A DNA stretch of 64,000 bases. It comes from Mercurialis annua. Its lineage: Eukaryota > Streptophyta > Magnoliopsida > Malpighiales > Euphorbiaceae. Of the stretch, positions 51,401 through 63,800 are shown piece after piece. Below the pieces are notes generated by a model that did not search any database, had not been told where the DNA came from, and saw only the letters and a program-made list of their open reading frames with translations. The stretch is taken from the NCBI RefSeq assembly GCF_937616625.2, contig NC_065576.1, positions 16,990,501-17,054,500 on the forward strand, read 5' to 3'. Position 1 is the stretch's first letter; every line of letters begins with the position of its first letter. The position numbers and the translations under genes are program-made.

Positions 51401-53146
51401 AATCCAAACATTTCACCTTTTTAGTAATTTAAGCCAAACGTTTACAAAGATTATGAAACAAATACAAATTTTTCACCTCTTTAACCATTTAGGCCAAAGT
51501 TCTACAAACGTTACAAAACATATCCAAGCGTTTCAACTTTTTATTAATTTATGCCAAACGTTTAAAAACGTAACGAAACAAATCCAAGCGTTTTACATTT
51601 TTGGCAATTTAAGCCAAACGTTTACAAACTTTACGAAACAAATCCAAATGTTTCACCTTTTTAGCGATTTAAGCCAAATCTTTACAAGCGTTACGAAACA
51701 AATCCAAATATTTCACCTTTTTAGCAATTTAAGCCAAACGTTTATAAAGATTATGAAACAAATCCAAATTTTTCAACTCTTTATCCATTTAGGCCAAACG
51801 TCTACAAATGTTACGAAACAAATCCAAGCGTTTCACCTTTTTATTAATTTATGCCAAACGTTTACAAACGTTACGAAACAAATACAAGCGTTTTACATTT
51901 TTAGCGATTTAAGCCAAAACGTTTACAAACTTTACGAAAAAAATCCAAATGTTTCACATTTTTAGCGATTTAAGCCAAACGTTTACAAACGGTACGAAAC
52001 AAATCCAAACATTTAACATTTTTAGCGATTTAAGCCAAATATTTACAAACTTTATGAAACAAATCCAACCATTTCACCTTTTTAGCGATTTAAGCGAAAC
52101 ATTTACAAACGTTACGAAACAAATCCAAATATTTTATCTTTTTAGCGATTTAAGCGAAACATTTACAAACGTTACGAAACAAATCCAAACGTTACACCTT
52201 TTTAGCGATTTAAGCCAAACGTTCACAAACGTTACGAAACAAATCCAAATGTTTCACCTTTTTAGCAATATAAGCCAAACATTTACAAACGTTACGAAGC
52301 AAATCCAAACGTTTCACCTTTTTAGCGATTTAAGCCAAACGTTTACAAACGTTGAAACAAATCCAAACGTTCACCTTATTAGCGATTTAAGCCAAATTTT
52401 TACAAACATTACGAAAACAAAAGCAAAAGTTTAAAACGTTGCGAAACAAATTCAAACGTTTACAAATGTTATGAAACAAATCCAAGAGTTTCTCCCTTTT
52501 AGCAACAGAAGCCAAACGTTTACAAACGTTACGAAACAAATCCAAGCGTTTCACCTTTTTCGCAATATAAGGCAAACGTTTACAGAAGATACAAAACAAA
52601 TCCAAGCGATTCACCTTGTTAGCGATTTAAGCCAAACGTTTACAAACGTTACGAAACAAATCCTAACATTTCACCTTTTTAGCTATTTAATCCAAACGTT
52701 TACAAAAGTTATGAAACAAATCCAAATTTTTCACCTCATTAGCCATTTAAGCCAAACGTGTACAAAAGTTAGGAAACAAATCCAAGCGTTTCACCTTTTT
52801 ATTAATTTATGCCAAACGTTTACAAACGTTACGAAACAAATCCAAGCGTTTCAGCTTTTTAGCAATTTAAGTCAAACGTTTACAAACTTTACGAAACAAA
52901 TCCAAATGTTTCACCTTTTTAGCGATTTAAGACAATCGTTTACAAACGTTACGAAACAGATCCAAACATTTCACCTTTTTAGCAATTTAAGCCAAACATT
53001 TATAAACATTACGAAACAAATCCAAACATTTCACCTTTTTAGCGATTTAAGCAAAACGTTTACAAACGTTACGAAACAAATCCAAACCTTACACCTTTTT
53101 ATCTATTTAAGCCGAACGTTTACAAACGTTACGAAACAAATCCAAG
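48450..53146 (+). repeat. 4.7-kb higher-order repeat, unit 3 (rearranged)
   Basis: This unit is 4,697 bp. The first 1.7 kb follows unit 2 closely. From about 50.2 kb it carries a block with CAAATTGTTAGCG and a deletion CACCCAATATAAGCC that is missing from units 1 and 2, and it then returns to a more diverged version of the common order. It looks like an older or recombined member. Confidence 0.8.
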
Positions 53147-55170
53147 CGTTTCGCCTTTTTAGCAATTTAAGCCAAACGTTTACAAACTTTATGAAACAAA
53201 TCCAAATATTTCACCTTTTAAGCTATATAAGCCAAACGTTTACAAACGTTACGAAACAAATCCAAACGTATCACATTTTTAGCAATTTAAGCCAAACCTT
53301 TACAAACGTTACGAAACAAAATCAAGCGTTTCACCTTTTTAGCAATTTAAGCCAAACATTTACAAACGTTACGAAATAAATCCAAGTGTTTCACCTTTTT
53401 AGAAATTTAAGCCAAACGGTTACAAATGATACGAAACAAATCCAAGCGTTTCACCTTTTTAGCAATTTAAGCCAAACGTTTAAAATTGTTATGAAACAAA
53501 ACTAAGCTTTTCACCTTTTTAGCAATTTAAGCCAAACATTTACAAACGTAATGAAACAAATCCAAGAGTTTCACCTTTTTAGCAATTTTGGCCAAACGTT
53601 TACAAACATTACGAAACAAATTCAAGCGTTTCACTTTTAAGAAATTTAAGCCAAACGTTTACAAACGTTACGAAACAAATCCAAACGTTTCACTTTTTAG
53701 AAATTTAAGCCAAACGTTTTACAAACGGTACGAAACAAATCCAAACGTTTCATCTTTTTAGAGATTTAAGCCAAATGTTTACAAACGCAACGAAAAAAAT
53801 CCAAACGTTTCACCTTTTTAGCAATTTTAACCAAACGTTTACAAACGTTATAAAATAAATCCAAACGTTTCACCTTTTTAGCGATTTGAGAAAAACGTTT
53901 ACAAACATTACGAAACAAATTTAAACGTTTCACCTTTTTAGCGATTTAAGCCAAATATTTACAAACGTTATGAAACAAATCCAAACGTTTCACCTTTTTA
54001 GTGTTCTATGCCAAACGTTTACAAACGTTACGAAACAAATCCAAACGTTTTCCCCTTTTTAGCGATTTAAGCCAAACGTTTACAAACGTTACGAAACAAA
54101 TCCAAACGTTTCACCTTTTTAGCGATTTAAGCTAAACGTTTACAAACGTTACGAAACAAAACAAAAAGTTTAAAAAGTCACGAAACAAATCCAAACGTTT
54201 CACTTTGTTAGCGATTTAAGCCAAAAGTTTACAAATGTTACGAAACAAATCCAAATATTTCATCTTTTTAGCGATTTAAGCCAAACGTTTACAAAGATAA
54301 TGAAACAAATCCAAATTTTTCACCTCTTTAGCCATTTAAGCCAAACGTTTACAAACGTTACGAAACAAACCCAAGCGTTTAACCTTTTTAGCAATTTTAG
54401 CCAAACGTTTACAAAATTTACGAAACAAATCCAAATATTTCACCTTTTTAGCAATTTAAGTCAAACGTTTACAAACGTAAAGAAATAAATCTGAACATTT
54501 TACCTTTTTAGCGATTTAAGCCAAACATTTACAAACGTTACGAAACAAATCCAAACGTTTCACCGTTTAACCGATTTAAGCCAAACATTTACAAACGTTA
54601 CGAAACAAATCCAAACGTTACTTGTTTTTAGCGATTTAAGCCAAATGTTTACAAACGTTACGAAAAAAATCCAAACATTTCACCTTTTTATCGATTTAAG
54701 CCAAACGTTTACAAACATCACGAAATAAAACCAAAAGTTTAAAACGTTACAAAACAAATCCAAACGTTTCAAATTGTTAGCGATTTAAGCCAAACGTTTA
54801 CAAATGTTATGAAACAAATCCAAGCGTTTCTCCCTTTTAACAATAGAAGCCAAACATTTACAAACGCTACGAATCAAATCCAAGCGTTTCACCCAATATA
54901 AGCCAAACGTTTACAAACAATACGAAACAAATCCAAGCGTTTCACCCTGTTAGCGATTTAAGCCAAACGTTTACAAACGTTACGAAACAAATCCAAACAT
55001 TTCACCTTTTTAGCTATTTAAGCCAAGCGTTTACAAAGGTTATGAAACAAATCCAAATTTTCACCTCTTTAGCCGTTTAGGCCAAACGTAAACAAAAGTT
55101 ACGAAACAAATCCAGGGGTTTTGACCTTTTTATTAATTTATGCCAAAACGTTACGAAATAAATCCAAGCG
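53147..55170 (+). repeat. 4.4-kb higher-order repeat, partial diverged unit 4
   Basis: The monomer order of unit 3 continues here at an offset of 4,697 bp (49,603 and 54,300), falling to 4,517 bp after loss of three monomers (CACCCAAT at 50,373 and 54,890). Divergence is clearly higher than among units 1-3, as expected for the edge of an amplified block. The right limit is approximate. Confidence 0.7.
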
Positions 55171-58100
55171 TTTCACCTTTTTAGCAATTTAAACCAAACG
55201 TTTACAAACATTACGAAACTAATCCAAATGTTCCACCTTTTTAGCGATTTAAGGCAAACGTTTACAAACGCTACGAAACAAATCCAAACGTTACACCTCT
55301 TTATCTATTAAAGTCGAACGTTTACAAACGTTACGAAACAAAACCAAGCATTTCTCCTTTTTAGCAATTTAAACCAAAAATTTACAAAAGTTACGATACA
55401 AATCCAATTTTTTCACCTTTTTAGCGGTTTAAGCCAAACGTTTACAAACATTACGAAACAAATCCAAATGTTTTCCATTTTCAGCGAATTAAGCCAAACC
55501 TTTACAAACGTTACGAAACGAAATCAAGCGTTTCACCTTTTTAGCAATTTAAGCCAAACATTTACAAACGTTACGAAACAAATCCAAGCTTTTAACCAAT
55601 TTAAGCCGAACGGTGACAAATGTTACCAAACAAATCCAAGCGTTTCACCTTTTTAGCAATTCAAGCCATACTTTTAAAAACGTTACGAAATAAATCCAAG
55701 CGTTTCACCTTTTTAGCAATTTAAGCCAAATGTTTACAAACGTTGCGAAACACATCCAAATGTTTCACCGTTTTAGCGATTTAAGCCGAACGTTTGCAAA
55801 AGTCACGAAACAAAACAAAACATTTCACCTTTTTAGCAATTTAAGCAAAACGTTTACAAACGTTACGAAACAAATTCAAATGTTTGCCCATTTTAGCGAT
55901 ATAAGCCAAAAGTTTAAAACGTTTCGAAACAAATCCACACATTTTATCTTTTTAGCGATTTATGCCGAACGTTTACAAACGTTACGAAACTAATACAAAC
56001 GTTTCACCTTTTTAGCGATTGAAGCCAAACGTTTACAAACATTACAAAACAAATCCAAGTGTTTCACTTTTTTAGCGATTTAAGCGAAACGTTTACAAAG
56101 GTTATGAAATAAATCCACATGTTTCACCTTCTTAGCAATTTAAGCCAAACGTTTACAAACGATAAGAAAGAAATCCAAGCGTTTCACCTTTTTAGCAACT
56201 TAAGCCAAACGTTTACAAACTTTAAGAAACAAATCCAAGCGTTTCATCTTTTTAGCCATTTAAGCCATACGTTTACAAACGTTACGAAACAAATCCAAGC
56301 GTTTCACCTTTTTAGCCATTTAAGCCAAACGTTTACAAACGTTACGAAATAAATCCAAGTGTTTCACCCTTTAAGCAACTTAAACCAAACGTTTACAAAC
56401 TTTACGAAACAAATCCAAGCGTTTCACCTATTTAGCAATTTAAGCCAAACGTTTACAAATGTTACGAAATAAAATCAAGTGTTTCACCTTTTTAGAAATA
56501 TAAGCCAAACGTTTACAAACTATACGAAACATATCAAAGCGTTTCACCTTTTTAGCAATTTAAGAAAAACAGTTACAAACGTTACGAAACAAATCCAAGC
56601 GATTTACCGTTTTAGCAATTTAAGCCAAACGTTTAGAAACGTTACGAAACAAATCCAAGCGTTTCACCTTTTTTCGCAATTTAAGCCAAATGTTTAAAAA
56701 CATTACGAAACAAATCCAAGCGTTTCACCTTTTTAGCAATTTAAGCCAAACGTTTACAAACGTTACGAAACAAATCCAAACGTTTCACCTTTTTAGCGAT
56801 TTAAGCCGAACGTTTACAAACATTATGAAACAAAACAAAACATTTCACCTTTTTAGCAATTTAAGCCAAACGTTTACAAACGTTACGAAACAAATCCAAT
56901 CGTTTTCCAATTTTAGCGATTTAAGCCAAATGTTTAAAACGTTACGAAACAAATCAAAACGTTTCACCTTTTTCGTGATTTAAGCGAAACGTTTACAAAG
57001 GTTATGAAACAAATCCACGTGTTTCACCTTTTTAGCAATTTAAGCCAAACGTTTACAAACGTTACGAAACAAATCCAAGCGTTTAACCTTTTTAGCAACT
57101 TAAGCCAAACATTTACAAAATTTACAAAACAAATCCATGCGTTTCACCTTTTTAGCAATTTAAGCCAAACGTTTACAAACGTTACGAAACAAATCCAAAC
57201 GTTTTATGTTTTTAGCGATTTAATCAAAACGTTTACAAAAGTTACGAAAAAAAATCCAAATATTTTACCTTTTTTAGCGATTTAAGCCAAACGTTTACAA
57301 ACATTACTAAACAAATCAAAACATTTTCCCTTTTTAGCAATTTAAGCCAAACGTTACAAACATTACGAAACAAATCCAAACGTTTCTCCTTTTTAGCGAT
57401 TTAAGCCGAACGTTTACAAATGTTACGAAACAAAACAAACATTTCACCTTTTTAGCAATTTAAGCCAAACGTTTACAGACGTTACGAAACAAATCCAATC
57501 GTTTCCCCATTTTAGCAATTTAAGCCAAATGTTTAAAATGTTATGAAACAAATCAAAACGTTTCACCTTTTTATCGATTTAAGCCAAATGTTTACAAAGT
57601 TTATGAAACAAATCCACATGTTTCACCTTTTTAGCAATTTAAGCCAAACGTTTACAAACGTTACGAAACAAATCCAAGCGTTTAACCTTTTTAGCAACTT
57701 AAGCCAAACGTTTACAAACTTTACGAAACAAATCCAAGCGTTTCAACTTTTTAGCAATTTAAGCCAAACGTTTACAAACGTTACGAAACAAATCCAAGCG
57801 TTTCACCTTTTTAGCAACTTAAGCCAAATGTTTACAACGAAACAAATCCAAGCGTTTCACCTTTTTAGCAATTTATGCGAAACGTTTACAAACGTTACGA
57901 AACAAATCCAAGCGTTTCACCTTTTTAGTGATAGAAGCCAAACGTTTACAAATATTACGAAAAAAATCCAACCGATTCACCTTTTTAGTGATTTAAGCCA
58001 AACGTTTACAAACGTTACGAAACAAATCCAAGCGTTTCATCTTTTTAGCTGTAATACCCCGTATATTTTTGGTCTTTTTGACGGGCTTCCCATTGTGTTT

Positions 58101-58201
58101 CGACGTTAATTTAAGGTTAAGTAGCTCGGTTCATGTTTGTTTCGAGGTTGGGTTATTTATTTTTGGGGCCATGAAAGAGGATTAACTCCTTCGGCCCAAG
58201 A

Positions 58202-58257
58202 GAATTGGCTCAAAGCCAATTCCATCCCTCGGCCCAGCAAAGGTCTCGAACGAGACC
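58202..58257. other. Pair of hairpins upstream of the LTR TATA box
   Basis: AATTGGC and GCCAATT pair around TCAAA at 58,204-58,222. GGTCTCG and CGAGACC pair around AA at 58,242-58,257. GGTCTCGTT words recur at 58,273 and 58,325, and GGTCTCGAACGA recurs at 58,652. Repeated inverted words 150-200 bp upstream of a TATA box could be regulatory, which is an inference. Confidence 0.5.
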
Positions 58258-58397
58258 AGTGCTGAAGGCATCTGGTCTCGTTCAAGAACTGAGAATCTCG
58301 AACTAGACCAGGTGCAGTTTTGTTGGTCTCGTTTGAAACCAATGCTGCAAGCAACGAAGGTTGGACCCCCGGTTTTGTTTTCTTATCATAAATCCCC

Positions 58398-58405
58398 TAT
58401 AAATA
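58398..58405 (+). promoter_or_regulatory. TATA box of the Gypsy-like LTR
   Basis: CCCCTATAAATACATAC is a good plant TATA context, about 350 bp into the LTR. It sets the element orientation as plus. Confidence 0.6.
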
Positions 58406-58627
58406 CATACTCTAATAACCCTAGCCAATTTTCTGAGTCTCAACAAACATACACAAACATAACGCTCAATCCCTTCTTCCTCATACAATCTTGGTAAGAT
58501 ATTTCATGGTTTGTGTTCGTTGTTCTTAAATTCTGTTTTAACTTATAAACGGAACCTCCGTTAATTGATTCGTTCGTATTCGTTGTTAGATCAAAATCGA
58601 TTCCGTTTGATCTCAGAGATTCCTCAT

Positions 58628-58690
58628 ACAAACTATACGAAACATATCAAAGGTCTCGAACGATTTCACACTTTGATTTCTCAAAACGGT
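58628..58690 (+). other. Satellite-like segment inside the LTR
   Basis: The first 25 bases are identical to a variant monomer at 56,515-56,539; key words are CTATACGAAAC and ATATCAAAG. After an extra 8 bases or so, the order AACG, TTTCAC, CTTTG and AAAACGGTACG follows the satellite order AACG, TTTCACC, CTTTTTAG and AAACG(G)TACG with gaps. Either one sequence was copied from the other or they share an origin. Confidence 0.55.
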
Positions 58691-59253
58691 ACGTAATCGA
58701 CCTCGTTTCAATCGCTGCCGTTTCATCGTATTCATAATTTTTCTTAATTTTGTTTCTATGAATGTTGCTGCCGATTCCTTCATAAAACTTTGGCTATGAT
58801 TTTACCTTATTTAAGATTACAAATCACTTGGTATATTAGTTGTTAATTGATTAAGCTCTCGGTTTGAGATTTCCTTGTTCTTTTATGGTTTCTATTAAAT
58901 TTTGGTTAAGTGATTAGTGCATTAGTTATTCATGATTAATTAGTTTGAATCTCATTTGGCTTGGGTTAAAGATTGATGGTTAATAATTAGAGTTTGAATT
59001 ATTTTTCGGTTGTTTAAGGTTCTGTAAGGTTATTCAGTAGCATGGCGGGGATGAATTGATTTTAAATGAGAGGGATGGCTAATTGGCATTATGGTTATCT
59101 AAGTATTTTGGTTTAAGCAAATAAATCCCTTAAGTTAAACTTTACCTATCGTTTTGATAATAACTAGGATTTCAATTTGATTTGAATATAGTGAATGATA
59201 GCAAATTATTTAATTAAGTTAATATAATTACTCGGGCAATTATATTTATTTTC

Positions 59254-59560
59254 GAATATCAAAAAATTAGCTAAATTACAATTTAGCCCTCGAACATATT
59301 TTTAACTTATTAAGTTGTTGGCTATATCTTTATATTGCATTTTGATTTATAATGACTATATATATAATTACGAATATCAATTTGGCAGGAAGTTGGCTAA
59401 ATTACAATTTAGCCCTTGAACATTTTTATAACTTATTTAAGTAAGTTTTTGGTTGATAACTTTATATTTTATTTTGATTATAAACAAAAGTAATTAATTT
59501 GATTTCGAATATCAAATTGGCTAAAGTATAATTTAGTTCCTAAACTTTTATAAACTTAAA
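59254..59560 (+). repeat. Three imperfect tandem repeats of about 120-135 bp in the LTR
   Basis: GAATATCAA occurs at 59,254, 59,372 and 59,507, each time followed by GGCTAAATTACAATTTAGCC or a close variant, then CGAAC/TGAAC/TAAAC and a T-rich stretch with ACTTAT. This is a small internal expansion within the LTR that contributes to its 2.8-kb length. Confidence 0.7.
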
Positions 59561-60142
59561 ATGGTTAACTTTTTGGTTTGTAACTTGGGTTACTTGAGTT
59601 CGAAGTTAATGAGTTCCATTTTAATGGTTTATTAATATATCAAATTATTTTATAAATATAAACTCGGGTTTATATTTGATAAACGTTTTGAGTCGGGTTA
59701 GCCTTGGGTCACCCGACAAGTGAGGTAAGCTTGGTAGTTATTGGTAACTCGGCTAACCCACTATTTGGAAATTAATTATTATTTAAAGTTTTTGAAATAA
59801 TATTTGTAAATTGGATTTTAAAGCAAGAACTCAATAGACTTATATTAATTGGGCGTTTCTACCTACTGGGTATTTTGTGTTGTTCTGGATTGTTTTATTC
59901 CGACGTGTTGTTTGTGATAGTCCTATGTGGTTTCTAGTACTCTCAAGAGTTAGGGTCTGCTTTTAATAATTATTTTACCGCTTTATTAAGTAAATTGTTA
60001 TTTTAATATTAAATATATATTGTACGTATATTTCGAACTGTTTTTATATTATGGCTTCTAGTTGGAACATGCTACCTAATGGGCATCATTAGGACTGCGT
60101 GCGCACTGGTATTGATCTGGGTAAGGTATATATGGAAATGTG

Positions 60143-60267
60143 GTAACTCGGTGTGAGCATAGCTCTCGGGACCAAATAGAGTAACTCGGTGTTGCTCAGC
60201 TCTCGGGAGTCTGGATATGATATAAGTGTGGTCAGTGGTAACTCGGTGTAGCTTAGCTATCAGGACC
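60143..60267 (+). repeat. Short direct repeats (GTAACTCGGTGT) in the LTR
   Basis: GTAACTCGGTGT followed by GAGCATAGCTCTCGGGA, TGCTCAGCTCTCGGGAG and AGCTTAGCTATCAGGA occurs three times at 60,143, 60,181 and 60,238. Such repeats are often seen in plant Gypsy LTRs; I know of no function. Confidence 0.7.
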
Positions 60268-60852
60268 AGGCCTATTGGATTATGTAAATTATTTAGAATT
60301 GTGGATTAGGGTTCCAACTATTAACCGTAATATCGTTATTAAATGTTTTAAACGTTTTTAAAGGTTTTTCATTTGATAAATGTAAATAGTGGTACTCATC
60401 TCAGTATATCTGACCCCGTTGTTTTCTCAATTTTTTCTAGGGTTATGATATGAGAGAGTCTGGTGATCTCCGTCTTTATTTTACTCGGAAGTTTCATTTA
60501 TTTTGATAAACTGTCAAACAATTTTATTTTTAGACCGCAGTAGTAACTAGATGTCTTTATTTCATTCTAGTTGTTGTCGGATTGGTCCGACTAGATTATT
60601 ATTGCTTTGGCATGTTACACTATTTATATTGGTTTATGTTATGCCTATTTATACTCAGTATTGGAAAGCATGTTATATTAATTGTTGAATATTATAACTG
60701 CTAGAATTAGGCTGAAGTCTCGGTTGCCTCCGAGCATTGGTTTTCTGCAGGTTTATTATAATTGTATGTTAACTGAAAGGCTAGCTAGGATTTTGGTACT
60801 ACATTACCCATACCTTAACGCCAGTGAAGATTCATGAAAATGGGTCGTGACA

Positions 60853-63800
60853 GAAACAAATCCAAATGTTTCACCTTTTTAGCAATTTAAGCCAAACGTT
60901 TACAAACGTTTCGAAACAAATTCAAACATTTCACATACAAAACTAAGCGTTTAAACTTTTTAGCAATTCAAGCCAAACGTTTACAAACGTTACGAAACAA
61001 ATCAAAGCGTTTCACCTTTTAAGCAATTAAGCCAAACGTTACGAAACAAATCCAAACGTTTCACTTTTTAGCAATTTCAGTCAAATGTTTTACAAACGGT
61101 ACGAAACAAATCCAAACGTTTCACCTTTTTAGAGATTTAAGCCAAATGTTTACAAACGCTACGAAACAAATCCAAATGTTTCACCTTTTTAGAAATTTGA
61201 ACCAAACGTTTACAAACATTACGAAACAAATCCAAACATTTCACCTTTTAAGCAATTTCAGCCGAACGTTTACAAACGTTACGAAACAAATCCAAACATT
61301 TCCCCTTTTTTAGTGATTTAAGCCAAACGTTTACAAACGTTACGAAACAAATCCAAACGTTTCCCCTTTTTAGCGATTTAAACCAAACGTTTTCAAACGT
61401 TACGAAACAAATCCAAACGTTTCGCCTTTTTAGCGTTTTAAGCCAAACGTTTACAAACGTTACGAAACAAATCCAAGCGTTTCACGTTTTTAGCGATTTA
61501 AGCCAAACGTTTACAAACGTTACGAAACAAAACCAAACGTTTAAAACGATAAGAAACAAATCCAAACGTTTCATATTTTTAGCGATTTAAACCAAACCTT
61601 TACAAACATTACGAAACAAAACAAAGTGTTTCACATTTTTAGCAATTTCAGCCAAACGTTTACAAAGTCTGTGAAACAAATACAAGCGTTTCACCTTTTT
61701 AGCAATTTAATCCAAACGTTTACAAACGTTACAAAACAAATCCAAGAGTTTCACCTTTTTAGCAATTTAAGCCAAACATTTACAAACCTTATGAAACAAA
61801 TCCAAGCGTTTCACCTTTTTAGCGATTTAAGCCTAATGTTTACAAACGTTACGAAACAGAACCAAACATTTCACCTTTTTAGCAATTTAAGACAAATGAT
61901 ACGAAACAAATCCAAACGTTTCACCTTTATAGTTATTTAAGCCAAACGTTTCACTTTTTTGCGATTTAAGCCAAACGTTTACAAACATTTCGAAAAAAAT
62001 CCAAACGTTTCGCCTTTTCAGCAATTTAAACCAAACTTTTACAAAGGTTACGAAACAAATCCAAACGTTTCACTTTTTTAGCGATTTAAGCCAAACGTTT
62101 ACAAACGTTACGAAACTAGTCCAAACGTTTAAAACATTATGAAAGCCTTTTTAGAAATTTAAGACAACCATTTGTAAACGTTACGAAACAAATCCAAACG
62201 TTTCACCTTTTTAGCGATTTAAAACAAACGTTTATAAACGCTAGGAAACAAATCCAAACGTTCCCCCTTTTTAGCGATTTAAGCCAAACGTTTACAAACA
62301 TTACGAAACAAATCCAAACGTTACGAAACAAATCCAAACTCTTACAAACGTTACAAAACAAATCCAACCGTTTCACCTTTTTAAAAATTTAAGCCAAACG
62401 TTACGAAACAAATCCAAGCGTTTCACCTTTGCAGTAATTTCAGCAAAACATTTAAAAACGTTTCGAAACAAATCTAAACGTTTCGCCTTTTTAGCAATTT
62501 AAGCAAAACGTTTACAAACGTTACGGAACAAATCCAAACGTTTCCCCTCTTTAGCGATTTAAGCCAAACCTTTACAAACGTTACGAAACAAAACCAAACG
62601 TTTAAAACGTTACGAAACAAATCAAACATTTCATATTTTTATGCGATTTAAGCCAAACCTTTACAAACGTTACGAAACAAAATCAAGTGTTTCACCTTTT
62701 TAGCAATTTAAGCCAAACATTTACAAACGTTACGAAACAAATCCAAGCGTTTCACCTTTTTAGCAATTTAATCAGAACGTTTACAAACGTTCCGAAAAAA
62801 ATCCAAGCGTTCCACCTTTTTAGTAAAATAAGCCAATCGTTTACAAATGTTACAAAACAAATCCAAGCGTTTCACCTTTTTAGCAATTTAAGCCAAACAT
62901 TTACAATCGTTACGAAACAAATCCAAACGTTTCACCTTTTTAGCGATTTAAGCCTAACATTTACAAACGTTACGAAACATAACCAAACATTTCTCCTTTT
63001 TTGCAATTTAAGACAAACGTTACGAAACAAATCCAAACGTTTCACCTTTTTAACGATTTAAGCGAAACGTGTACAAACGTTACGAAAAAAATCCAAACGT
63101 TTCACCTTTTTAGCGATTTAAACAAAATGTTTACAAACGTTACGAAACAAATCCAAACTTTTCACCTTTTTAGCGATTTAAGCCAAACGTTTACAAAAGC
63201 TACGAAACTAATCCAAACGTTTAAAATGTTACGAAAGCTTTTTTAGCAATTTCAGCCAAACGTTTACAAACGTTACAAAACGTTTCACCTTTTCAGTGAT
63301 TTAAAACCAACGTTTATTAACGCTATGAAACAAATCCAAACGTTTCCCTTTTTAGCGATTTAAGCCAAACGTTTACAAACATTACGAAAAAAATCCAAAC
63401 GTTACCAAACAAAACCAAACGTTTAAAATGTTACGAAAAAAATCCAAGCGTTTCACCTTTTTAGAAATTTAAGCCAAACGTTTACAAACGATACCAAACA
63501 AATCCAAGCGTTTCATCTTTTTAGCTATTTAAAAAAATGTTGATAAACGCTATGAAACAAATCCAAACGTTTCACCTTTTTAGCGATTTAAGCAAAACGT
63601 TTACAAACGTTACGAAACAAATCCAAACATTTCACCTTTTTAGCGATTTAAGCCAAACGTTTACAAACGTTATGGAACAAATCCAAACGTTTCACCTTTT
63701 TAGCGATTTAAGCCAAACGTGTACAAACGTTACGGAACAAATCCAAATGTTTCACCTTTTTAGCGATTTAAGCCAAACGTTAACAAAAGTTACGAAACAA

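Larger units (their letters stand above)
27034..58049 (+). repeat. 60-bp satellite array, block 3
   Basis: This is the longest uninterrupted block, about 31 kb and 515 monomers, all in plus orientation. From 27.0 to 32.7 kb it continues the left-type variant order. From about 33 kb monomers with ACGTTTCACC plus AGCGATTTAA dominate, and from 34.4 to 53.1 kb they form recent higher-order repeats. From about 55 kb on, monomers with AAGCGTTTCACC plus AGCAATTTAA dominate again. The longest open frame of the window (302 codons, 52,471-53,379) lies here and is simply 15 in-frame monomers. No gene is seen. Confidence 0.97.
58050..60852 (+). mobile_element. Solo LTR of a Gypsy-like retrotransposon, no target duplication
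   Basis: This 2,803-bp sequence starts TGTAATACCCCG and ends GGGTCGTGACA, termini typical of plant Ty3/gypsy LTRs, often the Tekay/Del group. The lineage is an inference from the ends and length. It contains a TATA box at 58,398, a triple short repeat with AACTCGGTGT...CTCTCGGGA, and a triple repeat of about 120-135 bp. There is no gag-pol, PBS or second LTR. Left flank TTAGC and right flank GAAAC do not match, and about 29 bp of monomer phase is missing between them, so this is not a simple insertion plus LTR-LTR excision. A segment at 58,628-58,690 resembles the satellite monomer. Confidence 0.85.

Noticed and set aside
52471..53379. 302-codon open frame with 20-residue repeats (LSQTFTNVTKQIQ type), and the many similar plus-strand frames of 60-270 codons
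   Set aside because: The monomer is 60 bp (20 codons) with one stop-free frame, so long frames appear wherever no indel occurs. Starts are CpG-deaminated ACG codons. Frameshifts and stops appear freely between neighbouring monomers, no signal or domain is present, and no promoter or termination context is consistent between copies.
58157..58631. Four overlapping frames of 61-65 codons at the start of the Gypsy-like LTR
   Set aside because: Both strands and overlapping frames are open at once in a non-coding LTR; no recognisable protein.
58045..60857. Target-site duplication of the third LTR by shifting the ends
   Set aside because: Moving the boundary by a few bases in either direction loses the TG or CA terminus and still gives no 4-6 bp match between flanks.
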